Of a stretch of DNA of 64,000 nt, positions 28,685 through 40,100 are shown in pieces. The stretch comes from Morella rubra. Lineage: Eukaryota > Streptophyta > Magnoliopsida > Fagales > Myricaceae. Each line of letters opens with the position of its first letter. Position 1 is the stretch's first letter. The stretch lies in the NCBI GenBank assembly GCA_003952965.2, contig CM025855.1, positions 29,540,835 through 29,604,834 on the forward strand, given 5' to 3'. Both the position numbers and the translations under genes were made by a program. The notes under the pieces are model-generated. The model saw only the letters and a program-made list of their open reading frames with translations. It was not told where the DNA came from and ran no database searches.

Positions 28685-29896
28685 TCATTTCTTCTTCTCG
28701 CTAGCTCCAGACCTGAGTAATTACAAGGAAATGACCAAAAGTTAAAAGAACATTGCCTAAGCACAAAATACTGTCACTAAAACAATACTCTGTTTGAAGG
28801 CGAACGGAAAATAATGTACAGAGCATCTGATGGTCAATTACCTCACTTTACGAAGAACATTGGACATCTCCTCACGCTTCTTCTTGGCCCTCTTATGAGT
28901 GCCAAGCTTTCTCTTGGCCACCTTTAAAGCACGTTTGTCTTTCCCCACCTTTAGGAGCTCAGTGATCCTCTTCTCATAAGGAGCAAAACCAGCAACCTCC
29001 CTGATAAGACTTTTCACAAAATGAACTCTCTCGCTGGTTTTCTAATTGAGAAGGTAGAAAATATCTGACATCAGTGACGTACCATATCAAGGCAGTGCAA
29101 ATTTTAGACTCAAACATGAAACTAACATTCGTATGAAAGAAGCTGGGGAAAGAGACAAGAAATATTCAGTTGTCAATAGCACTGTTTCAATATGACCACC
29201 TCATTACTTCAGTAAAACAAAGGGGTAATATCTTAGTTCGCCCCTAATTATGGGACAATTTCAATCTCGTCCTCTAAATATGAAAAATGGCGATTTGTAT
29301 TCTATAACTTTCGAAAATCATCAATATAAATCCTTCGTCCAAATCAGCTTTAAATCAGACAGAAATACATGTAAAATGATCGAAATGCTCATCCAAGACA
29401 AAATTACTAAAAATATTAAAAAATTCATTGAAAATAAAAATTAATATTAAAAAAAGGTAATAGTTTTTAAATAAAACTATTGAAACCCTATTTCAGTAAT
29501 CTATATATTTTTAATTTATTTCTTGAATTTTTATTTATTTTTAAAAATTATCTTGAAGGGGCATTTCGGTCATTTTATATGTATTTCCGTTTAACTTAAC
29601 AGTTGATTTGGACGAAAGGCATACATTGATGATTTTCAAAAGTTAAAGAACTTAAATCGGCGTTCTCATAGATAAGGGGCGAGTTTTAAATTGGCCCATA
29701 ATTAAGAGGCGAACAATGGCATGAACTCTAAACGAAACTAAGACATGAGACAAGGGCTAAAAACCATTCCAAAGGAATACGTAGTTTACCCCTTTTCTAT
29801 CAGAAGGGCGTGGAGCCAATTCCTTCATGGTTATTAGTTCACAGCATGTCCTTTGTTCAGCCCACAAAAGGCCAGTATTGGTTGTTTGGGAGCCAT
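28685..29896 (-). pseudogene. RPL36: Ribosomal protein eL36, left-arm copy with broken exon 1
   Basis: Exons at 29896-29790, 29041-28842 and 28712-28685. Exons 2 and 3 encode an undamaged eL36 from [19 protein letters not shown] to the C-terminal KKK-stop. Exon 1 starts MAPKQP but carries the same length changes as the right copy plus one more G ('gctgtgaactaa' against 'gctgtaactaa'), giving a stop soon after HAV. As written neither arm can make full-length eL36. See the right-arm entry for the family comparison. Confidence 0.8.
29236..29714. mobile_element. ~479-bp MITE with ~165-bp TIRs in eL36 intron 1 (left arm)
   Basis: Both ends read 'gttcgcc.cttaattatggg' inward; the right end is the reverse complement. 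The TIRs stay alignable for about 165 bp, around words such as 'cgaaaatcatcaat' and 'cgtccaaatca'. The ~150-bp middle is AT-rich. No ORF. The right arm has the same element at 34562-35035. Confidence 0.7.
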
Positions 29897-30135
29897 TACC
29901 TTAAAGAAGAAATGCACAGTACACTGTATAAGTCCATCAATAAAGAGCACAACAATGTATGAAAAATATCAAAGTCACAAATAGGCCAAAGTTATCAAGC
30001 ATACACAAGTTAACACATCGATGATAATTACAAAGCAATTGATCATACAGCTACAAGAATAAAGATGAACTTATCAGCCAGTATTTGATTCGCGCTAATG
30101 ATCGCATAATCCTTCTCTCATCTTGAAATGATTTT

Positions 30136-30295
30136 TTGTAATAAAAATAAAAATTAAAGACCCGACCCGACCCGACCCGTACAGGTCGAGTTCGGGCAAT
30201 TAATGGAAACCATTTATTCCAGGTCGGTTAAGCCAACAGAAAACTGACCCCACGTATACCCGACCCGAACCAACCCGCACATTAAACAGCCCTAA
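30136..30295. repeat. GGGTC-rich insertion present only in the left arm
   Basis: 'acccgacccgacccgacccg' and related CGGGT words occur near 30162-30180 and 30255-30280 around a short unique core. The right arm has about 45 bp of unrelated sequence at this place (34130-34175). Net length difference is 155 bp. Such CGGGT-rich blocks are common at the ends of plant repeats, but I cannot name the family. Confidence 0.7.
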
Positions 30296-30401
30296 TGAGA
30301 ACCATATCCAGCTGGATTCCAATTTGATGAGCCTTAACCATCCAACTGTTTCTGAAATTTCAGAGCAATGATAGTCAAGTTAAGCTTAAGCTTTAGTTTG
30401 G

Positions 30402-31319
30402 TTGTTAGTTTTGGATTTATTTAAATAATTTTTATCCAACAATATTGTTACTATTTATTATCACAATATTTAAAAATCATAATAAATAAAATAGAATAAT
30501 TTATAAAAAAAATTATCAAAATATTTAGAAAAATATAGAATGTCTAGAAAACATTTACAAAATAAAAAAAAGTAGTTTTTGAAATTTAATAAAAAAAAGT
30601 GAAAATTAAATTACAAAAATTTGGAATTTTTTTTTTATAAAAATGCAAAAATAACTTACAGATATTAACAAAAATATAAAAGATTAAAACTAAAATTTAG
30701 GCCGCCCCTTGTGGCCACACTACCGTGGTGGCACAACCTCGCAAGGTTGACCTTAGATCTAGGCTCCCTAGCTGTGTTGCAGCTTTAGCTCACATGGGGT
30801 GGCTAAATATTCAATTTTTATTTTTTAAATATTTTCTTGATATTTAATATTTTGTTAGGTTTTTATATTTTTCTCTAGATTTTAAGTTATTTTCAGTATT
30901 GTTATATTTTATGATGTTTACAGATTAAATTTTATTTTTTATTTTAGTAAAATTCCGCAAATTTTTTATTTATTCAAAAATTTCATAATAATTTTGATAA
31001 GAATTATATATTCTAAAAATGTTTAATTTTTTAAAACTATAATGTAAATTTATATCTCACTAACGGCTCGGGCCCCCCAGTTTTTATTTTTATTTTTTTT
31101 ACTTTTATGAAATTTCTTTGCTACATCATATTTTATAAATACTTTTTAAATTTTTATATTCATTCAAATACTTTTTAAGTTATTTTTTGAATTTTAATAC
31201 TTTTTCTGATTTTTCTAAATTATTTCATTTTATTTACTGTTATTTTTTAAATGTCGTGATAACTAAATAATAATAATATTGCTGAATAAAACTAATTTAA
31301 ATGAATCCAAAACTAACAA
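30402..31319. mobile_element. ~0.9 kb TIR/foldback element (left arm)
   Basis: Starts 'ttgttagttttggatt' and ends with its reverse complement 'aatccaaaactaacaa'. The inverted ends stay alignable for ~130-150 bp (AT-rich, 'taataaataaaata' type). A GC-richer island near 30697-30800 lies in the interior. No transposase ORF, so non-autonomous. Mirrored at 33112-34018. Confidence 0.6.
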
Positions 31320-31639
31320 GGTTTGAAACCAAAAACTAAAAATTTTAAATTTAAAATCTAAAACCAAAACTAAATCTCATACTACTTCCCAAACAAGCCT
31401 TTGGATTGATTTCTATCCAACGGAAGTCCCACCTTTTGCTCATGCTAAGGTGGCATAAAAACCTATGTGGTTGTATGCTTAGAATTTGTGGCTATGTTTG
31501 GGAATAAGATTGGATCTCACTTTCATGTATCAAAAACAGGTTCGAAGTCCAACATCACCAATCCATGTTTGGGATGGGTTGAGACTCTGTTTTGGTTTTA
31601 GTAACTGGACTGAATAATGGTTTGGGTTCACTAACGTCG

Positions 31640-31813
31640 CTAGAGAAAATCGTTTTCCCCTCCTCCCCTTTGCTTTGTCTCATTCTCTCTCTTCCCTGTG
31701 CGACCAAAAATTAGCCCCTTCTCCTTCATCTCGCATTTCCACCCAAATCCCTCTTTCTAATCCGTGCATTTGCTTTCATTTGGGATTTCTACTTATTCTC
31801 TGTTGATTTCAAG
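31640..31813 (+). other. Leader-like exon facing the palindrome centre (left arm)
   Basis: A pyrimidine-rich, unusually GC-rich stretch ends in 'gatttcaag|gtaactatc', a good splice donor, followed by AT-rich intron-like DNA that runs into the centre at 32211. It resembles the 5' UTR exon of a plant gene whose coding part should follow to the right but is absent, because the mirror arm begins ~400 bp later. Confidence 0.35.
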
Positions 31814-32210
31814 GTAACTATCTCATTACTTTTCACATTTGAGAATTTAAAATTTTTTTAAAAAATATTTACAAGTGTATACTAAAATAGTGCTTTGTCA
31901 CTATAACTACATAAAAATGAGTATACGATTCAAAATTTTAATTTGGTATGAAAAAAAAATTGAGAGAGAAGTATAAAATAAGCCTTGGTACGTTTACCTA
32001 CAAAGGTTAGCTAGATACAAAAATAGTATTGAAAACTACGTAAAATGAATATAAAATTAAAAAAATTAATTTGGCGCGAAAATAAAAGGGAGAGGAATAT
32101 AAAATAATCTCGCGTATTGTAGCCCAAAAGCATAAAAGCTTGCATAATAAGTACTGGCGAGACAAGTTAGAGAGTACAAGGAAAGCTTAAAATAAAATTT
32201 ATTTAACATT

Positions 32211-32221
32211 TCGCGATGAAC
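32211..32221. other. 11-bp spacer at the palindrome centre
   Basis: The unpaired bases 'tcgcgatgaac' lie between 'tttaacatt' and 'aatgttaaa'. Both arms are matched from the first base on either side, apart from a 3-nt length difference within 25 bp. Confidence 0.9.
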
Positions 32222-32618
32222 AATGTTAAATTTTAAATTTTATTTTAAGCTTTCCTTATACTCTCTAACTTGTCTCGCCAGTACTTATTATGCAAGCTTT
32301 TATGCTTTTAGGCTACAATACGCGAGATTATTTTATATTCCTCTCCCTTTTATTTTCGCGCCAAATTAATTTTTTTAATTTTATATTCATTTTACGTAGT
32401 TTTCAATACTATTTGTATCTAGCTAACCTTTGTAGGTAAACGTACGAAGGCTTATTTTATACTTCTCTCTCAATTTTTTTTTCATACCAAATTAAAATTT
32501 TGAATCGTATACTCATTTTTATGTAGTTATAGTGACAAAGCACTATTTTAGTATACACTTGTAAATTTTTTTTAAAAAAATTTTAATTCTCAATGTGAAA
32601 AGTAATGAGATAGTTACC

Positions 32619-32792
32619 TTGAAATCAACAGAGAATAAGTAGAAATCCCAAATGAAAGCAAATGCACGGATTAGAAAGAGGGATTTGGGTGGAAATGCGA
32701 GATGAAGGAGAAGGGGCTAATTTTTGGTCGCACAGGGAAGAGAGAGAATGAGACAAAGCAAAGGGGAGGAGGGGGAAAACGATTTTCTCTAG
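32619..32792 (-). other. Leader-like exon facing the palindrome centre (right arm)
   Basis: Mirror of 31640-31813, including the 'caag|gtaact' donor at 32619. Again the gene body it should lead into is missing. Confidence 0.35.
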
Positions 32793-33111
32793 CGACGTTA
32801 GTGAACCCAAACCATTATTCAGTCCAGTTACTAAAACCAAAACAGAGTCTCGGCCCATCCCAAACATGGATTGGTGATGTTGGACTTCGAACCTGTTTTT
32901 GATACATGAAAGTGAGATCCAATCTTATTCCCAAACATAGCCACAAATTCTAAGCATACAACCACATAGGTTTTTATGCCACCTTAGCATGAGCAAAAGG
33001 TGGGACTTCCGTTGGATAGAAATCAATCCAAAGGCTTGTTTGGGAAGAAGTATGAGATTTAGTTTTGGTTTTAGATTTAAATTTTAAATTTTTAGTTTTT
33101 GGTTTCAAACC

Positions 33112-34018
33112 TTGTTAGTTTTGGATTCATTTAAATTAGTTTTATTCAGCAATATTATTATTATTTAGTTATCACGACATTAAAAAATAAGTAAATAAAA
33201 TAAAATAATTTAGAAAAATCAGAAAAAGTATTAAAATTCAAAAAATAACTTAAAAAGTATTTGAATGAATATAAAAATTTAAAAAGTATTTATAAAATAT
33301 GATGTAGCAAAGAAATTTCATAAAAGTAAAAAAAATAAAAATAAAAACTGGGGGCCGAGCCGTTAGTGAGATATAAATTTACATTATAGTTTTAAAAAAT
33401 TAAACATTTTTAGAATATATAATTCTTATCAAAATTATTATGAAATTTTTGAATAAATAAAAAATTTGCGGAATTTTACTAAAATAAAAAAAATTTAATC
33501 TGTAAACATCATAAAATATAACAATACTGAAAATAACTTAAAATCTAGAGAAAAATATAAAAACTAACAAAATATTAAATATCAAGAAAATATTTAAAAA
33601 ATAAAAATTGAATATTTAGCCACCCCATGTGAGCTAAAGCTGCAACACAGCTAGGGAGCCTAGATCTAAGGTCAACCTTGCGAGGTTGTGCCACCACGGT
33701 AGTGTGGCCACAAGGGGCGGCCTAAATTTTAGTTTTAATCTTTTATATTTTTGTTAATATCTGCAAGTTATTTTTGCATTTTTATAAAAAAAAAATTCCA
33801 AATTTTTGTAATTTAATTTTCACTTTTTTTTTATTAAATTTCAAAACTACTTTTTTTATTTTGTAATGTTTTCTAGACATTTATATTTTTCTAAATATTT
33901 TGATAATTTTTTTTATAAATTATTCTATTTTATTTATTATGATTTTTAAATATTGTGATAACTAAATAGTAACAATATTGTTGGATAAAAATTATTTAAA
34001 TAAATCCAAAACTAACAA
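33112..34018. mobile_element. ~0.9 kb TIR/foldback element (right arm)
   Basis: Mirror copy of the element at 30402-31319 with the same terminal 'ttgttagttttggatt' repeats and a few indels in A/T runs. Confidence 0.6.
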
Positions 34019-34380
34019 CCAAACTAAAGCTTAAGCTTAACTTGACTATCATTGCTCTGAAATTTCAGAAACAGTTGGATGGTTAAGGCTCATCAAATTG
34101 GAATCCAGCTGGATATGGTTCTCACAATGCAATGCGATTAGGTTCTTTTGCCGTGTCATCATGGAGAGAAGGATTATCATCATTAGCGAATCAAATACTC
34201 TGATAAGTTCATCTTTATTCTTGTAGCTGTATGATCAATTGCTTTGTAATTATCATCGATGTGTTAACTTGTGTATGCTTGATAACTTTGGCCTATTTGT
34301 GACTTTGATATTTTTCATACATTGTTGTGCTCTTTATTGATGGACTTATACAGTGTACTGTGCATTTCTTCTTTAAGGTA

Positions 34381-35588
34381 ATGGCTCCCAAACAACCAAT
34401 ACTGGCCTTTTGTGGGCTGAACAAAGGACATGCTGTAACTAATAACCATGAAGGAATTGGCTCCACGCCCTTCTGATAGAAAAGGGGTAAACTACGTATT
34501 CCTTTGGAATGGTTTTTAGCCCTTGTCTCATGTCTTAGTTTCGTTTAGAGTTCATGCCATTGTTCGCCTCTTAATTATGGGCCAATTTAAAACTCCCCTT
34601 ATCTATGAGAACGCCGATTTAAGTTCTTTAACTTTGAAAATCATCAATGTATGCCTTTCGTCCAAATCAACGTTAAGTTAAACGGAAATACATATAAAAT
34701 GACAGAAATGCCCTTTTAAGATAAATTTTAAAAATAAATAAAAATTCAAGAAATAAATTAAAAATATATAGATTACTGAAATAGGGTTTCAATAGTTTTT
34801 ATTTAAAAACTATTACCTTTTTTTAATATTAATTTTTATTTTCAATGAATTTTTTAATATTTTTAGTAATTTTGTCTTGGATGAGCATTTCGATCATTTT
34901 ACATGTATTTCTGTCTGATTTAAGAGCTGATTTGGACGAAGGATTTATATTGATGATTTTCGAAAGTTTAGAATACAAATCGCCTTTTTCATATTTAGAG
35001 GACGAGATTGAAATTGTCCATAATTAGGGGCGAACTAAGATATTACCCCTTTATTTTATCTGAAGTAATGAGGTGGTCATATTGGAAACAGTGCTATTGA
35101 CAACTGAATATTTCTTGTCTCTTTCCCCAGCTTCTTTCATACGAATGTTAGTTTCATGTTTGAGTCTAAAATTTGCACTGCCTTGATATGGTACGTCACT
35201 GATGTCAGATATTTTCTACCTTCTCAATTAGAAAACCAGCGAGAGAGTTCATTTTGTGAAAAGTCTTATCAGGGAGGTTGCTGGTTTTGCTCCTTATGAG
35301 AAGAGGATCACTGAGCTCCTAAAGGTGGGGAAAGACAAACGTGCTTTAAAGGTGGCCAAGAGAAAGCTTGGCACTCATAAGAGGGCCAAGAAGAAGCGTG
35401 AGGAGATGTCCAATGTTCTTCGTAAAGTGAGGTAATTGACCATCAGATGCTCTGTACATTATTTTCCGTTCGCCTTCAAACAGAGTATTGTTTTAGTGAC
35501 AGTATTTTGTGCTTAGGCAATGTTCTTTTAACTTTTGGTCATTTCCTTGTAATTACTCAGGTCTGGAGCTAGCGAGAAGAAGAAATGA
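34381..35588 (+). pseudogene. RPL36: Ribosomal protein eL36 gene with a frame-broken exon 1 (right arm)
   Basis: eL36 is a protein of the cytosolic 60S ribosomal subunit, usually ~105-113 residues in plants. Exons 34381-34486, 35232-35431 and 35561-35588 match the family. Exons 2-3 are fully open: [12 protein letters not shown]..., [19 protein letters not shown], then RSGASEKKK-stop. Exon 1 begins MAPKQP, but where the family reads NTGLFVGLNKG this copy reads ILAFCGLNKG, explained by one base missing from each of an A, a T and a G run. After HAV there is a 7-nt insertion (TAACCAT); without it the frame would give VTKKELAPRPSDRKG. With it, translation stops at TGA in exon 1. Either a decayed gene or, since three faults are homopolymer losses, partly a sequencing artefact. 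Intron 1 contains a MITE. Confidence 0.8.
34562..35035. mobile_element. ~474-bp MITE in eL36 intron 1 (right arm)
   Basis: Mirror copy of 29236-29714 with the same 'gttcgcc' termini and long TIRs; a few bases shorter. Confidence 0.7.
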
Positions 35589-37102
35589 GCTTTTGTACTG
35601 AGATCTCTCGGTGGAGTTTTAGATCTTAACCTTACTAGCTGAAAAGTTTTGTCCTGTTCTGGAATGTAGACTAGACAACCTTTTGCCTTCAGATGATATA
35701 TTTCACCAGTCTTTCTCAGAGTTTGGGATTGTCTTTCGTTCATATTTCTTCTTGATCACGGGATGCCTGCCCTGCTGCTGTAGCCGAGTTGGTGGATGTG
35801 GTTGGCAAATTAAACTTTTCCGTGTGTTTTATTTATTTATTACATTTTTCCCTTTCTCTGCCGTTGTGTTTGTCTGCGACTTCTATCTGCTATATATTTC
35901 CAACGGCGTGGCTAGTTCAGGAGAAAAAAAAATCTATTATTATTGGTATTAGGCACTAAGCTCACATTTTAGAGAGACAAACACTTTTTTTAATATACAG
36001 ATAAACAAAATATACAAACAAAAACAATTTTTTAATAAAAATATACTAACGTGTATCAATTGAAGTGTCCGGCAGCTGTCATTTTAGGTAAGGTTAATTA
36101 TCTATTTTCACTATTATAAATATAAAAAAAATTAATTTAAATTAATTATCTTTTCACTTAAGTTGAAAACAAGTAGAATTTCTAGATTATGAAAGATATA
36201 GATAATTTTTTTTTTAATTGTCTTCTCCCTTTGGAAAAAGAATTTCAGTAATTAAAATTTTAAATCAATTATTAACTCATTTTATGAGATTAAACATCAA
36301 ATAAGAGTAAATTTAGAATATTGGTCAAAGACATGCACCTCGCTAGAGAAACAAAAAAAAGTTACGTTCAGTTTGAAAAAAATTGTAAGATTTTGATAAA
36401 ATTGTTAATATTTATGTAGATTGAGTTTTATAGGTTTTTGTGTAAAAAGTTAGTGAAAAATTTTAAAGATATTTAATTTGTGTTAGAATTTATAAAAAAA
36501 ATGAAGAGATAGAGGATTTGATGTAATTGCTTAATAAAAAAGTATTAGAGTTAGATTAAAAAGTACGGAAAGAAAATATTTGTTATAATTTTTTTTGAAA
36601 AAGTGTTGAAATTTATGTGAAAAGTCAGTAGAAATTATGTAAAAGATATTGTATTTTTATAAATTTTTAAAATTTTAAATATCTATTTTGAATCGCATCA
36701 TATTTTAGAATAATTTTGTAAAGGAATAAAAAAAGTAACGGGAGAAAAAAAGAAACGGTGACGAATTATTGTCTTGTATTCGACCAAGACAATGTTTGTT
36801 TTTTCTGTTTTTTTATTAGAAGACAACGTTAGTTGAAAGGGATTGCGCAGCAAAACAAACAGGAAAAGGAAGCGCCAGTCGCCAATTCTGGTTCAGCTGA
36901 GGAAGGGCGTCATTCTCTACCCCGCCTCACTGGTACACCAATGACCCAACAACCGAAGACCGCTCTTTCATTGGGTAGATCGATTCGCCTCTAGAATTCT
37001 ATCCTATACCGCGAAACATTGAATTCCAAACTCCAGTTCTTTATAAATCTCCTCAAACGGGGAACGGTGGTCTTCAACGTGTTCGGTTGCTCAATCATAA
37101 TC

Positions 37103-40100
37103 ATGGACGCTATAGACGCCGATGCAGGTGAGAAAAGTTTATGCCTCCTATTTTGTTTGCCATTAAAAGAGGGTGAGAAAAAGGACACTGGGATTAGTGA
37201 AAGGACCTTCCTCATTTCCTTCTCTTCTGGGGAATGTTTGATTTGCAGTGGTCGAGTTCTTGGGCTGCGTCCCGTTGCTGCAACGACTACCGGGCTCGTC
37301 CCTGAAGAATATCGCAGAAGTAGTCCAAGTCAAACGCTTTGGTGAATCCGATTTCTGATTGTACTTTTTTCTCAATCATCTTTCATTTTCTGTTGTCTTA
37401 CCTTAGTTAGTCGTAGCAATAGGGAAAATTTGTTGCTTTCTTTAATTGTGATATCTGATAATGTAGTGCCATTTGACTTAGAGTATCAGTTTTCTTGGCT
37501 ACCAAAGACATAAATACAGTTTGTCCTTATCCCCAAAAAGAAAGAAAGAAAGACAAGACTTTTTTCTTGTCCGGGCCAATTGATGAAAATTTCATTTTTT
37601 TTGGATTTTTTTTTTCGGGGGATTATCAATGATCGCTTGTCTAATCTAATATGCTCGGGTGCAGATAGTGGAGAGTACGTTGTTCGCGAGGGTGAGAGTG
37701 TAGATGGAGTTTACTTTATCTGGGAAGGAGAGGTAACCTTACTTGAGACTGAGATAATCACATTGTTGGAATGACTAAATAGAGGACACTCAAGTTTGAT
37801 CTTTTTGTTCACAGGCTGAAGTCGTCGGATCTGTTTCTGGTGACGAAGAAAATCGTCCAGAGTTCCAATTCACACGATATGATTATTTTGGCTACAGTGA
37901 GAAATTTTCTTTTATTTTCGTTTTGACGACAATCTACTTTTGTTTACCGTGACTTTTAATGCATTAGAGGATGTTGTTCTTCCCTGGTATCTTGTTTGAT
38001 GATGTTTTCCCCAATGGGTATATTAACTAGGAAGTGCTATGTTGGTACTTCTGTCATGTATACTATGGTTTCTTCGGGTGATATGTTGGTGGTAGCACTG
38101 GTCAGTGTATCGTCAGTTATCTAGCTTGTTGTTGTGTTGTTTATTGGCATTATATGCTCAAAACGCTGCCAATAATTATGTGGAAGAAAATAATGTGAAC
38201 TTGTTTTGGCAGGCATGTCTACATCTGTTCATCCTGCAAACGTAATTGCTTTGTCTAAGGTAACAACATTATATTCAACAAACTGGTTTCGTTTGTCCTT
38301 GTCTGTTGCTTGCTAATGACATGCATCACGCAGACTGCTCAAGGTTACGAGATTGGCGCAAGCTGTTTTTGTGACTGTCTGTAGTTTGAGTACCTAATTT
38401 GTTGTTCTTTATGGCAGCTGACGTGTTTAGTAGTGCCACATGAACATTCTAGTTTGCTGCAGACAAAATCGATATGGAGCGCGGATAAAACTCTTGGCAC
38501 GTGCTCACTTGTGGAGAGCATATTACAACTGGAGCCAATAGAAGTACGTTTCCCAAACTTTGTCTATTAATGTTCTCCCTTGATGTTGTGTGCTTATGAT
38601 TCTGTTATAGAGCATTTACAGATTGACTCTTCTATCTAGCATATTTTCTTCAATCATTTTCTAAAGCGCACGAAGATGATTGACATAACTTGACATTTAT
38701 CCATTTTGTTCTCAAGAGGTGTCCATCAGGAGATGAACTGAAATGAAATAAATAAATGCCTAGGGAAGGAAAAAATTGAAAAGAATTTGATTGTTTTGAT
38801 TCTTGTTGTTTAGACTTGCATGGTTGGGAATTTCATTTCCTTAAATGCCTCTCTCAAAAAAAAAATTTGCTCATATTTTCTTTCAGAGATTGTTTAATTG
38901 TGTAGAACACAAGAGAAACTCTTTATTTCTTTTATCTAATCTAAGACGGAGTTCTGTGTTCTTTTTTCCTTCTTAAGGTAAATATATTCCAGGGGATCAC
39001 CTTGCCAGATGCGCCAAAGTTTGGAAAGGTTTTTGGAGGACAATTTGTTGGACAGGCAAGATTAAGCTACTTCCACTTTTTCTTCTCTAATTATACTACT
39101 GGAGTGTTTTTCTAAAAGTAATTTTCAATATGCAAGGGAAATAAGTGACCACAGATTGTGACAGCCTGTGTAGTAAGGCAGAATCTTTATCTTCATTTAC
39201 ATGCCTGATATATAGATATCTCGTGCTTGTGAGTTCATTAAGATCATTTGTTTCAAGAAATTGATGAAATATTACTTTCTTGAAATGGTCTTTAAAGTTG
39301 AATAGAGAGCATGTAGGCTTACTTTTTTCCATTGTCAACATGGTGCTTGATCTTGAGAATTCCCAGACACTTTGGGGCATTTAATTGCCTTACATTTCTT
39401 CACATTCATCTTCTAGTTTGCATTGATAATTTGCACCAAAAACTGCAGATGTCATGTATAAATTCACAGCATCTGGATTTCTCTGTGCATGATTTCAAGT
39501 TACGATAAATTTGTCTCTATTGTAATTTATTCATCAACTTTTATTACTATTTTTTGACTAGTGGCTACAAGAGTAGTCAGCCAATTGCATCTATCTCTCA
39601 CTTCATTATGTTTTGGGATAATATCTGCTGCTCAATGCTTATATTTTGTATAGTTGACCTAGTTACACAGACATCAAATACACAATGGAGTTCGAATTCA
39701 CTGCAGCTTTTTACGTACTCGTAAAGACAATGTTTGATGTGCAGGCATTGGCTGCAGCATCAAAAACTGTTGATTGTCTAAAGATTGTCCATAGCTTGCA
39801 TGCTTATTTCCTTCTTGTGGGGGATTTTGACAGTAAGTGCATCTTTATGAGCTTGCATGCGTACTCTTTTATTTCCCCTGCTAATATTCATTTATTGAAT
39901 ATTTTGTCCATCTTCCCATGAGGGTATCCCATATATTGACTTTCCAGAATGAGCGCATGAATTTACTCACTGAACCCACCTTTACTTTTCTTGACTTATA
40001 ATTTGATGATATCCTAAACAAAGACAACGTGATTTGGCAGAGAAAAAACTTATGTTTGCATAAGAAACCCATAAATTATTGGCCCTAAAAAATCTCATAT

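Larger units (their letters stand above)
12350..32210. repeat. Left arm of the ~39 kb inverted repeat
   Basis: Reads as the reverse complement of 32222-51715. Paired coordinates sum to 64432 at the centre, 64270-64277 across eL36 and the first part of the thioesterase gene, 64124 at the thioesterase 3' end and 64109 at the outer end. The arm is therefore about 0.3 kb longer than its partner, mainly at two places (30136-30295 and 20563-20870). It contains second copies of SKIP4, the thioesterase gene, eL36 and exon 2 of an uncharacterised gene. Outermost ~400 bp lie in the garbled patch. Confidence 0.95.

Noticed and set aside
32100..32330. The centre as a giant cruciform replication origin or a virus-like terminal hairpin
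   Set aside because: No origin motif, no viral gene, and ordinary plant genes fill both arms; a junction artefact or duplication explains it better.
32625..32902. ORFs on both strands next to the palindrome centre
   Set aside because: They cover the leader-like exon and a low-complexity stretch; the translations have no domain and the mirror copy has frame differences.
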